From Prasinococcaceae sp. CCMP 1430 (Eukaryota; Prasinodermophyta; Palmophyllophyceae; Prasinococcales; Prasinococcaceae), in assembly GCA_013416795.1 (NCBI GenBank), contig RQSC01000757.1, forward strand, positions 36,346-68,887: a stretch of 32,542 nucleotides of DNA. Direction: 5' to 3'. Both the position numbers and the translations under genes were made by a program. Every line of letters begins with the position of its first letter. The stretch's first letter is position 1. The notes below the pieces were generated by a model. That model did not search any database. It worked only from the letters and a program-made list of their open reading frames with translations, and was not told where the DNA came from. Shown piece after piece: positions 21,307 through 30,600 of the stretch.

Positions 21307-21798
21307 GAGCGCGCGGCGCCGGCGAGCGCGGCCGCCGCGCGGCGGCGCAACCTGAAGTACCTGGCGCCCCCCAAGGACTCCAAGCAGGCCAAGTACCACC
21401 GCAAGCGCACGGAGGGCTTCGTCAAGCGCTACGAGAAGGTGGCGAGCGCGCGTGCGAAACGTATGAAGCCCAGGGCGGACGGCGACGAGGAGGCCGAAGA
21501 GAGCGAGGACGACGAGGAGGGCGACCTCTTCGGCGCGGCGGGGGGGAGCGACGAGGACGGCAGCGACAGCGACGGTGACGACGGCGCGGCGGGCGTGAGC
21601 GGGGCCATGGCACTGTTCGACAAGGTGCGCGCGCCGCGCGGCGCGCGCGGGCGCGCGCCCGCGGCGAGCACGCCCGTCGGAGGCGACGCAGTCGGGGCGT
21701 CACGGTTACAGTACTGTACACGACGGGCACGGAGAGGCGCCCAGGCTCGCCGCAGGCGACTCACGCGTCGCCGCCCGCCTCTTCCGCCGGTGGCGTGA
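21307..21798 (+). CDS. Unidentified protein, 3' end only, basic then acidic
   Basis: Not recognised. The open frame leaves the gap and shows RRRNLKYLAPPKDSKQ and a Lys/Arg-rich helix-like segment (21340-21470), then an acidic stretch of Asp/Glu/Ser (21480-21590), then AMALFDK. Regular composition and a clear basic-to-acidic design argue for a real protein, perhaps nuclear or nucleolar. AAG/GTGCGC at 21624/21625 is a very good donor for this genome, so the coding part may stop being exonic there. No GCTGAC branch motif follows on the plus strand, though an acceptor TTACAG at 21706-21711 would keep the frame. Read straight through, the end is Arg-rich and unlike the rest, and overlaps the last 38 bases of the convergent lyase gene antisense. 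Only 21307-21624 is well supported. Confidence 0.5.
   Translation, partial: ERAAPASAAAARRRNLKYLAPPKDSKQAKYHRKRTEGFVKRYEKVASARAKRMKPRADGDEEAEESEDDEEGDLFGAAGGSDEDGSDSDGDDGAAGVSGAMALFDKVRAPRGARGRAPAASTPVGGDAVGASRLQYCTRRARRGAQARRRRLTRRRPPLPPVA
21707..21718. repeat. 12-bp perfect palindrome TACAGTACTGTA
   Basis: Perfect dyad in a locally less GC-rich spot between the two convergent genes. No function can be assigned; it may only be chance. Confidence 0.5.
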
Positions 21799-22752
21799 CC
21801 GTGAAGCTGAGGCCGTCCTCCTTGGCGAACTCCCAGTTGGTGTGGTCCGTGACGTTGGTGTCGGCGAGCTCGAGGTTGTAAAACGCCACGCCGCCGTCGG
21901 CGCCGTCGACCGGGCAGCCAGACACGTCTGGCGGTGCATACAGCGGCCCGGCGTGCCACGTCCCCTTGTGAAGCTTCACGATGGTGCCGCCCTGTGCCGT
22001 CGAGCGCACGGGCGCGCCGCGGAGGCAGCGCGGCGGGCGTCAGCGACGACGGGCCCTGCGCTCGCGACGCGCCGCAGCGGACGCATCTCTCGCCGCCCCA
22101 ACCCTCCACCCTCCACAACATCCCGCACACACGCACCTTGAAGGCGAAAACCTTGAGCTCCTCCAGCGATGGCCGCTCCGCGTCGGGCGGTGCGACGGCG
22201 AGGTACCACTCCCGGCGCGGGTCGACTGCTGCGATGCACTGGGTGACTGCACTCGCGACAGCGCGGGCGCGCGGCGGCCAAGGCAGCAGCGGCCGGGGCG
22301 GCCAGAATCGCGTCAGCGCACGTGAGCCACGCGCGTGAGCGTTCGCGCCGCAGCCATGCGAGCGCCGGGGGTGCGCGCACGCGCGGAGACGCGGCTTGCA
22401 GCACCCCCGCAGCGCCACACAGAGACCCGCGCTTGCAGCACCCGCGCAGCGCCGCACAGAGGCCCGCGCGCTGCACGGCGCACGCGCACCCTTGTCGTGG
22501 TACGTGATGCGATCGAAGCCGAGCCCGCGCTCGGCGGGGAGGCTCATGATGTAGAAGCGCGGCACGCCTTTGTCGAGCTCGAGGCTCGCGTCGCCCGCGC
22601 CGGGTGCAAACGCGAAGCCGTCGCGCGTCGGCGACACGAGCTCGCCGTAGGGCGCGAACGCCTCGCGCGTGCCGCGCGCCGCCGCGACGCGGCCGCGCGC
22701 GCGCGCCGCAGCCAGCCCGCGGGGGGGCCGTCGCCACCACCGCGGCGCACAT
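21761..22752 (-). CDS. Ureidoglycolate lyase-like cupin (AllA family)
   Basis: Resembles ureidoglycolate lyase (AllA/Dal3 family), which splits ureidoglycolate into glyoxylate and urea at the end of allantoin breakdown and so recycles purine nitrogen. Three exons: start to 22490, 22246-22137, 21991-21761. Family strings appear in order: TREAFAPYGELVSPTRDGF, GVPRFYIMSLP, FDRITYHDKVTQC, REWYLAVAPPDA, then VKLHKGTWHAGPL and FYNLELADTNVTDHTNWEF, with the expected cupin His residues. Plant and algal members are often annotated by homology only, so the reaction is inferred. The start is a problem: the frame runs upstream from 22637 to about 22715 without an ATG and meets a stop near 22790, while the nearest good ATG (22752) is in another frame. 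A one-base difference in the G7 run at 22721-22727 would join them. This may be a sequencing indel, a true frameshift, or an unrecognised exon. Confidence 0.82.
21992..22136 (-). other. Intron 2 of lyase-like gene (145 nt)
   Basis: Donor AAG/GTGCGT, GCTGAC at 22044-22039 (A 48 nt before the acceptor), acceptor GCACAG/GGC, phase 0. Joins KVFAFK to GGTIVKLHKGTWH, the expected cupin order, and moves the reading to a different frame. Confidence 0.92.
22247..22489 (-). other. Intron 1 of lyase-like gene (243 nt)
   Basis: Donor AGG/GTGCGC, GCTGAC at 22317-22312 (A 66 nt before the acceptor), acceptor GTGCAG/TCA, phase 1, rebuilding the valine of HDKVTQC. The frame happens to stay open through the intron, so an unspliced reading gives a misleading long Arg/Ala-rich insert. 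Confidence 0.88.
22395..22468. repeat. 37-bp tandem duplication inside lyase intron 1
   Basis: Two adjacent 37-base units (22395-22431 and 22432-22468), both starting CTTGCAGCACCC, differ at only three positions. A degenerate third start, CTGCACGGCGCAC, follows. It accounts for this intron being longer than most others in the window. Confidence 0.9.
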
Positions 22753-23169
22753 CGGGGGAGGAGGCGCCTCAGGCCTGCCGTGTGGCGGGGGCATCAGGGC
22801 GGGTGCGCACTGCCCGCACGCGCCAGCGCAGCACATTTCGATCATCACTCCAATCGAGAAAAAAATGCTCATTCATTTTGATATGCCAGACATCTCTCAC
22901 TGTGCGTGCGTGTGGGTCCTGTCAACGGCGTGACATCAAGATGCCGCAGCGAGCACTGGCAGCACCGCGCGCGCGCGCTCGCGGCGAGCCGCTCCGGTGC
23001 GCGCACTGGCGGCGAGGGGTCGTACGACTCCGTGCGCGCGTGTGTTGGTGCTGTCGTTACATATGCGTGCGCGCCACGGCGCGTGACTCCGTCAGTCAGG
23101 GCGTGGCGCGTACAATAGCTGTCGCCGAACGCGTCGAGGTGCTTGCAAGCCACTGCGGTGCCGCCGACA
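22753..23169. other. Intergenic region upstream of lyase-like gene
   Basis: Between the lyase 5' end and the predicted end of the prominin-like gene. It holds an AT-rich patch (about 22833-22900) with an A7 run and an ATTGG/CCAAT motif near 22849-22854, a plausible lyase promoter on the minus strand. The rest is GC-rich without recognisable coding; a 94-codon minus frame lacks an ATG and any family similarity. Confidence 0.55.
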
Positions 23170-26100
23170 TCATAATTTGTTGCTGTCGACTGGCGGGGCG
23201 GACGCTTCGTCGTAGTGAGGCCCCTCGCTCGTCGCCGCTTGCAGAAACTCTCGCGTACGCTCGGAGGGGGGGTCGTCCCTTGCGACGGCAGGGGCCTGAG
23301 GAGGATCTGGCCGCGACCTGTGCCAAGGCGCTACACGCAAGGGTGCGAGGGGGGCGCATCAGGTGCATGGATGTTCGCGTCAGCACTGCGCAGGTGCCAT
23401 TGGAAGGCTCGCGCCGTGCTCGTCACCCCTAGTGAGCCGCTGCGGTAAAGAGATCGTCGCGCCAACAAAACGCACACTCGGAAGTGAGTGCTGGCGCGCG
23501 AACACGCGGCGCACGCACCGTCGGTCGGCGGCGGCGCCACCATCGTCGCCGTGGGGAGGGCGTTGCTATCTTCGTCGTGCCCACTCCACCCGGCGTGCAG
23601 ACCACTGGCGATCATGGCATCGTGGTGGACGCCCGTCGCGCTGCCACCCTGACCGAGTCCGGTGACCTGGCTGGGCCGAGCCTCTCGAGAGTGCGCGGCG
23701 CTCATTTGCTGCAAGCCTTCGGGCACCAACACCGACTGTGACGCGCCAACCCGTCCGTTGCCTGCGCGCCTGGTCGCCCCAGCAGGACTCGAAGACTCTG
23801 CCTGCCTTGGCGCCCGTAGGGGATTGCTCACCGCGCGCGCGACCACCTCTGCATTCACGTCGCTCGGCTCGCGCAGGTGTGAGTGCGTCAGGTTGACTCC
23901 GCTGGCCATTTCAAGCACGGAGCCGCTGCTTGACCTGCTGCCGACGGCACCGCTCGGTGCCCTACTGCTGGCGTTGCTGTCCGGCAACAGGCGCGTCGTG
24001 CTCCGGATGCTGCTCACCGGAACCATCAGGCCCACCACGCGCGCACCAACTGGCGGCTGCGTCATGAATTGCCCTCGGGGGGGCTCGCTGCCGGTGCCGC
24101 CGCCTGCGCCGTCCTCCTCCACCGGTCGGTTCTCGGGAAGGATTTCATACGCGTCGTCCGCCGGACGCACCAGGAGCAGCAGGATGACCATGACCAACAG
24201 CAGCCCGGTCATGGCGACACCCGCGCCCAGCACAGCATAGAAGCCGGTGCGAAGGCTGCTGGAGCTGTTGTCACAGAGCTCGACTTTCCCGACATCCGCC
24301 GCGCGCAGCACCGGCTCGCAGCGAAGCAGCCCCTGGCCGATGTGGCGAAATGCGGAGAGGAGCGTGAGGTCGCTGAGCGCCTGCGACACGTCCGACGGAG
24401 GCAGCGCCTCGAAGCACGCCGACTGGTCTGCCGGAGTCGGCATCGCCTCGCACAAGTCGGCAAATCGCTCGGCGTGCAGCTTGCACGACACGGGGTCGGA
24501 CACGTCGCTAACCTCGACGATCGCGGCGTTGCAGTAACGGGCCACCTCGGGGTCGGCCACCCGCTCGTCTGTGCACACCTGCGTGTCCTTGAGCAGATTG
24601 ATGCCCGCGATCACCTGTTCGATGAGGCTATCGGCCTGGCTCATCGCATCCTCCGCCGTGGTCTCCGACGGGCATTCGATCTCCTCGGCGAGGGCGCTCG
24701 ACGCGTTCGGTGCGCTTACGTTGGCCTCGGGGTAGTGCGATGCGATCAGCGAATTCTGAAGGATCACAATGTCGTAGCACGTGTCACCAGTGGCCACGCC
24801 GGCGCCCACCGCGAGCATCACAATGCAGAATACGAACGCTACCGCGAGGGCGACGATGGCGCCCACAACGAGGTGCAGCTTGCGGCGGTGGAAGAGGACG
24901 GCAAGAATGCCCAGCAGCGAGGCAACACCCACTGCCACGCTGATCCCAATGATCCAACCCACGTCGCGGTAGCCCTCTGCCGTCTTCACGATGCTGATCA
25001 CGTCGTCCGAAGCGTCCCTCACGCGCGCCGCGTCGGAGACGGCGTCGCTGGCCACGGTCCTGAGGTCCTCGAGCGTGGAGTTGACCGCGTCGAGCGCCTG
25101 CTTCACCGTGTCCGAAGTATAGTTTGCGCCGGGCAGCGCTTCGGCAATCGCAAAGAGGCACGCAGTGTCGTCCACTACCGACTCGACCTCGCGCTCTATC
25201 GCTCCCACCACTTTGAGGTTGGCCTCGCGCGAGTCATTCGAGGCAAGCACGGCCACGATGATTCCTGCCACCACGCCACCGACGCACAGCACGCCGAGAA
25301 TGGCGGTGAGCCTTCGCACCAGCGGGCGCTGCTTGCCGGTGCGCGAGGGCGCGCAGCGGCCGTCGTCGCGGCCGGGCTGCGAGGCGCGCCTGCAGCAGCC
25401 GCAGAAGCAGTCGCATCCCGTACGCACGCAATTCTGCATGCGCTGGCAGCGCCAGCAGCACACCGCGAAGCAGCACGTGCACTGTGTGAGCCACAACCAC
25501 AGCAGCACGATGGCCGCCAGGCCGGCGCCAGCGACCGCAAAGGGTATGCCCGCGCTCGCAGCGCTCACGCCATAGTCCACTGTGATGCCGTACGTCTCGT
25601 TGTACGGGGCGCCGAAGGCCGACACCATGTCCGTACGCGGAAAGGATGTCCAGAACTCCGCGGCACCGGGAGGGAACGTCGCCAGCGGCGGCACCGCCTG
25701 GGTCTTCGTCGGGAACAGGCGCGCGCGGCTGGCCATGCACGCCTGCGGGAGCGCGATCCCCGTGCCGACCGTGCACACGTTTGTGTCGCGCGCGGCGCCT
25801 GCGCCCCCCTGCTCCTCGGCGCTCTCCTGCGCGTCTGTCCCTCCGCAGTCGGCGCTGAGTGCAAGCTCCGAGCCGCCGCAGTCGATGGCGACGCACGTCG
25901 CCGAGAAGCCGGCCCCGACGACGCTGCCGTCGGTGCTGAACGTGAACACGAGGCGCTCCCCCGCGCCCACCACGATCGGCGCAGGCGCCACGCTGCCGCA
26001 AAGCACCTCTGGATCACCGTCGTCACCTTCATCGGCGTCCCCCTCTTCGCCACCGTCGCCGCCCGAACCCGATCCGGAGGCGACGCGCCGCACCGACACA

Positions 26101-26450
26101 AAGTCGTGGCAGCCCTGGTTGGTGCCCTGAGCAAGGGACTCCTCGAGCTCGAACAAGGTATCGAAGACGACGCGCGCGGGGCCGGCCGCCTCGAACACCG
26201 CCCCGGCCACCGCGTTCGGGTACGGCTCGTTGGGCCAGCCCACGGTAGCGACGCCCCCGGCGGAGGTCGCCACCAGAGCGCCACCTCCGTCGTCGACGAG
26301 CGACAGCTCGCACGCACCGGCGGCTGCGCTCGATGCTACCGCCAGCAAAAGCAGGAGCACGACGGAGGGAGGGAGAAGGCCACCTCCGATACTCGGCCGC
26401 GCTGCCACCGCCGCATTCTTGGCGGCGGGCGGCGGCACGCGGGCGCCCAT
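23170..26450 (-). CDS. CUB domain + five-pass prominin-like membrane protein
   Basis: Cell-surface membrane protein of unknown role. ATG at 26450 opens a signal peptide (PPSVVLLLLLAVASSAAAG, about residues 28-46). Next is a CUB-like domain (about 48-215) with CELSL, WPNEPYPN, FELEE, a Cys-Asp pair, LCGSVAPAPI and FTFSTDGSVVGAGFSA. TM1 is about 300-322, followed by a loop with 12 cysteines in ~34 residues (CTCCFAVCCWRC...), TM2 381-404, an extracellular loop with N-glycosylation sites, TM3 495-518, a short loop, TM4 524-552, a second extracellular loop, TM5 735-760 and a long Ser-rich tail. Five passes with a Cys-rich first cytosolic loop is the prominin layout; tweety channels share the topology. 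Prominins mark membrane protrusions and cilia. The extracellular loops are shorter than in animals. The 3' end probably contains an intron (23307-23518), giving about 1,022 residues and a stop at 23170; unspliced, the frame stops at 23331. Confidence 0.72.
23307..23518 (-). other. Predicted terminal intron of prominin-like gene (212 nt)
   Basis: Predicted from the pattern of the other introns: donor ACG/GTGCGT at 23518, GCTGAC at 23384-23379, acceptor GGCCAG at 23307 (A 73 nt upstream). An alternative TAG acceptor at 23331 gives the same frame. The downstream exon reads DPPQAPAVARDDPPSERT and ends in VDSNKL with TGA at 23172-23170. A third acceptor, CACAG at 23318, opens a long unlikely frame. 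No frame conflict forces this intron, so support is by motif only. Confidence 0.5.
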
Positions 26451-26756
26451 GTGCGCTGCCCCGACCTGCGGGCGCGCGGACGCCACCCTGCGCTGAAGCA
26501 CCGGCGCTTGCCCCCGCTGGACGGCCGCGCGTGCGCGTGCCCCCCTCACCCCTCCCCGGCAGCCCGCGCGCGCAAAAAAAATCGCGGCGCGCACGCGACC
26601 GCCCGCGCGCGGTGGCCCGCGCGGCCGCCTGCGGGCGGACTCGCTGGGGGAGGCACACTCGCGCGCGCGCGCGCGCTGTGGGCTTTGGCGTCGCGCGACG
26701 ATGCGCCCGCGCGCCAGACTGTCGATTCCGCGCGCGAATCGCCGCCGCCGGATTCG

Positions 26757-26816
26757 TTTTGACGTAATTTACAAACCCGTATTTTAAGAACCTCATGTGG
26801 TTCGGGTTAATTGCGC
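26757..26816 (-). promoter_or_regulatory. AT-rich island, candidate promoter of prominin-like gene
   Basis: Sharp 60-base AT-rich patch about 310 bases upstream of the ATG, with ATTTTAAG and TTAATTG words and a small inverted repeat GAACC/GGTTC (26788-26803, 6-base loop). Similar islands precede other genes here. Promoter role is inferred from position and composition only. Confidence 0.3.
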
Positions 26817-27102
26817 GGCGCGGCGCGGCAGCGCCGCCTCCCGGGGCGAGCCCCGCCGCGGACCCGGCCAGATGGCGAGCACCCGGCGCGCGGTGTCAGC
26901 GCATTAGGCACCGAGGCCTCCGGGCGCCTTGAGGGGAGAAATGATGGAAGACGGGGCGCGGCGCGCCGCGAGCCGCGCGGGCGCCGGCGCCGCACCCCTC
27001 TTCTCTCCCGGCCTCCCAGGGCGGTGCTATGCCAGCTGGCGCACGCCCGCAACGTCTCGTTGACTTGCGCCTGGGACAACGCAGCGCCGAAGAAAGCGCT
27101 GT

Positions 27103-27217
27103 TGTGTCTGTGTGTGTGTTTGTTGTGTGTGTGTGTGTGTGTTTTTGCTGGTGTGTGTGTAAGCGTGTGTGCGCGCGTGTGTGTGTGTGTGCTCGTGTGT
27201 GTGTGTGTGTGTGTGTG

Positions 27218-27280
<63 letters not shown>

Positions 27281-27413
27281 GTGTGTACGTGTGTGTACGT
27301 GTGTATGTGTGTGCGCGTGTGTGTACGTGTGTACGTGTGTATGTGTGTGTGTGTGTGACACTGTGTGTGTGCGTGTGGTGCGCGTGTGTGTGTGACACTG
27401 TGTGTGTGCGCGT
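27103..27413. repeat. (TG/GT)n microsatellite, ~310 bp, interrupted
   Basis: Nearly pure alternating TG from about 27103 to 27413, with CGCG, TACG and CTCG interruptions. At the right end the word GTGTGACACTGTGTGTGTGCG appears twice, about 39 bases apart. Alternating purine-pyrimidine sequence of this length is prone to Z-DNA and to length change. The His-Thr and Cys-Val reading frames in it are artefacts. Confidence 0.97.
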
Positions 27414-27416
27414 ACT

Positions 27417-27436
27417 AGTACCAACGTGATGGTACT
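27417..27436. repeat. Perfect 7-bp inverted repeat flanking the TG array
   Basis: AGTACCA (27417-27423), 6-base loop ACGTGA, TGGTACT (27430-27436), directly at the edge of the TG repeat. It could fold as a hairpin in RNA or cruciform DNA. It lies about 180 bases past the XPG stop on the minus strand, so it could be in or near that 3' UTR. Confidence 0.5.
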
Positions 27437-27623
27437 GCAAGCGTCGATCCGTTCGCGTCGGTCACATGCACATGCAATTTGGCCCACGAAAAGTACGTAT
27501 CGAAGGCTCAATCTCAGTCATTCGCGTGCACGCGCGGCGTCCGCTTGCGAGTGTGATGATTCGCGTGCGCTGGGTGTGCGCCACACCGATGCTCTCATGC
27601 GACTTTAGACAAAAAAAATAGAA

Positions 27624-30600
27624 TTAGAGCGCCACCCAGCGCTCGCCCACGCCGGGCGCGAGCGTGGCCCGCGCGGCCTTGGCGAGGCGCGTGACGGCCT
27701 CGCGCAGCTGCTTCTTGTTGTACTCGCGCACCACGCACGCGAGCTCGTTGATGCCGATGCCGTGCGCGCCGCCTTCCGACTCGAGCAGCGCGAGCACCTT
27801 GCGCTCGGCGTCGTTGAGGCCCGCGCCGCCCGCGCCATCGGGAGAGACCGGGCGCGTCGCCGCGCCGGCGCCGGCGCCGGCGCCGGCACCCTCGCGCTCA
27901 CGCGCGCGGGCGTCGGCGATCGCGTCCTCGTCAGGGTCGGGGCCGAACGCCGCCAGCTCGTCCGCGGCGATGGCCGCAGCGGCAGCGGCGGCAGCGGCGC
28001 CGGCGGCGGTCTGCGGCGCAATCTTCCCCTTGCTGGCTTGCCGCGCGGCGGGCGTGCCGCGCGTCGGCTTCGCCTTGGCAGCTCGCGACGCCTCGCCCGC
28101 GCCCTTGTCCTTGACCGCGCCCTTCTTCTTCTGGCGCTTGGCGGCGGCCGCCTCGCCCGTGGCGCCCACCACGGCAGCCTCGTCGCCGCCAACGCGCCGG
28201 ACGGCGTCGTGCATGCGCTTCGAGCGGAACTTGGCCACCGGACCGGACACGCGCGCGAAGAAGTCCTCCACGCGCGTTTGCGTCGCGCGCTGCTCGAGCC
28301 TCGTGCTCATGGCGTCCAGGCGCTTGTAGGCCTCCTGCTCGTCCACGCCCAGCTTGTGCACCGCGAGGTAGTAGAGCTGGTTGACGTCGGGCGCTGACCA
28401 GTCCATCGCGCGCCGCGGCAGGTCCGTGCGTGGGCTCGCAAAGGCGTCGTACACCACCTGCGAGGGAAAGGCGGGCGGGAAAAGCCAGCTCTTGGACACC
28501 TGCCTGTGCTTGGCAGCGAAGGTGCCGCCGTCCGCGGCGCCGCTGTCCCCGGCGCCCGCTTTGGCGGCGTCCTCTCCCTCGCCCACACCGGCAAGCATGC
28601 GCGCGTCGGGCGCGTCCACCCACTCCTTCACGCGCGCGAGCCCCTCCAGCCCTCGGTGGCCCGTCACGATCTCGTACGCGTTGACGATGCCCACGCCGCG
28701 CACGCCCTCCGTGTAGTCGCACCCGAGCAACAAAGCCAAACAGATGAGGTCCGTCCTCTTGAGGCCGAGCTTGCTCGACACACTGCCCATGGTGTAGTGC
28801 TCAACGTAGCGCTTGTCGTCGAAAATGTGGCGGTAGACGTTCTGCGCGCCGAACAGAAATGCGTCGCTGTCATCGGTGATGACGCCGTCCACCAGTCCGG
28901 CCTCCTCGAGCGCCGCACACTGCGCCTCGGCCTCCATGGGCGCGTCCACGTACGGCACACCAAAGAGGACCAGCAGCTCCTTGATGTCTTCATACATCTC
29001 AGGCGTGGGGCCGTCGTCCTGTCCGCGCCGCCTACCAGCGACGTCCCTCTCGAGCTCAGCGGCGCGCACTTCGGCTTCGCCACGCATCGCCGCCGCAGCG
29101 TCTGCGCGCTCGTGCGCGCTCACAGGAGGCTGCGGAAGCGAGGGCGGCTGCATCTGCGCGTGCGCCTGCTCCCGTGCCGCACGCGACTGCGGCTGCCCAA
29201 GCTCGGGTGCGTCCGCGGCACCGCCACGTCGGGCGACGTCGTCCGCCGCGGCGCCATCGCCGTGCGCGCGGCGCGCGGCGTCGGGCGGATGGCCGACGAC
29301 CGGACTTGTAGGGAGGCCGCCGTCGTCATCGCTCACGACCATGGCATCGTCAGAGGCGCCCCCGCTCGCATATGCGTCAGCCGGATTTTGAGGCGCGGCG
29401 TCCTCCGTCTCCTGCGCGCGCATCGCGTGGCACCGCTCGAGCGCCTCGCGGATCGCGGCGAGGGACTGCAGCACGGGAAGCTCAACGGTCCATTCCCCGG
29501 AAGCGACGGCGGTGCGCGCTGCCACGCTCGCAGAGAGTCTTTCGCGCACAACCACGTGAGGAGACTCGGCACTGCCGTCGCGCTCGTCGATCTCGTCCGG
29601 CCCAGGCAACCAGCTGGGCCAGACCACGCGCACGTCGGCTGTCGCAGCGAGGAAGCCCGCCACTGACCTGTATGCGGCCTCGTGGACACCGCCTGTGACG
29701 ACCACGCGGGCGTCGGGGCTATCTACCTCGCATGCATCGCACTCTGCCTCGGCAGCAGCTGCGATTGCAGCCGTCGCAGCAGCTTCGTGCTCATGAGTGC
29801 GACCGCCAACGCCCTCAGCCGCGCCCGTCATTCCGGCGGCATCGTTCCCGTCGGTCGCGGCGGCATCGCACTCCTCCCAGCCGCTGTCGTCATCGCTGTC
29901 GCCCTCGCCCTCCCCGTCGCTCCCGTCGCTGCCGCCGCCACCGCCGCTGCCTGCGACCAATGGGGCGTCATTGCCCTCGGAATCCTCGTGACGCGCAATG
30001 AGCGCCATAAAGTCCTTGGTGTCGTCATCGAGATGCGCCGGCGAGCCTGTACCGGCGCCAGCCGAGCCAGCGCGCACCTCGCCTGCGTCTATTACGACCA
30101 CGTCATCGTCACTCCCGAAGTCAGACTCCGAATCGTCGGTTTCGACCTTGATCGCGGGCGAACCGCCATTTGGATGCGCTTCAGCCTCGGGCTCCGTTCC
30201 CGGCGGGACGCGCGTCCCACCGACGCCCACTTGCTCCGCCGCTCCGCGCTCAGAATGAGGCAACGCCGCCAGCGCTCGCGAGCTGGAATTTGCACCCTTG
30301 CCCCCGGCAAACGCCGCACTTCCGCTCTCCTCAACCATGGCAATGTCGGCGCCCTCACTCGCATCGGCGTCATCGCCCACGTCGGCGTCCCATGCGTGCT
30401 TTTGGCGAGGGGGCGGCGGCGGCATTGCCGCGCGCGCGGCACCGAGGGCGCCCTGCGGCCCAGCCTCCGCTGCACGAAACCTGCGATTGGCAGTAAAGCG
30501 CCCTCCCGTGGGGTTGGGCAGCACCGTCTGCCCGGTGGCGAGGGCCACCGCCAGCGCGTCCTGCAGGCCCTCGCCGCCCGGCCTGAAAGCGCTCGCAACA

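Larger units (their letters stand above)
26451..27623. other. Intergenic region, prominin 5' side to XPG 3' end
   Basis: About 1.17 kb holding an AT-rich island (26757-26816), a GC-rich segment without family-like coding (26820-27060), a large TG repeat (27103-27413), a hairpin, and an A8 run at 27611-27618 just past the XPG stop. Upstream of the prominin-like ATG the frame stays open to 26594 but has no further ATG. Confidence 0.7.

Noticed and set aside
22648-22737. Extra first intron in the lyase-like gene
   Set aside because: It would keep phase, but the putative acceptor CGCGAG lacks CAG and no GCTGAC lies inside, unlike every other intron here.
22869-23153. 94-codon minus-strand frame between the prominin-like and lyase-like genes
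   Set aside because: Begins at GTG, has no recognised domain and is reachable only through the least likely of three acceptors for the prominin-like terminal exon.
24069-26762. 897-codon plus-strand open frame opposite the prominin-like gene
   Set aside because: Arg/His/Ala-rich with no recognisable domain; the minus strand has a signal peptide, CUB domain and five TM segments. A GC-rich antisense shadow.
27103-27511. His-Thr-rich and Cys-Val-rich proteins across the TG array
   Set aside because: Pure translation of a dinucleotide repeat in all frames.
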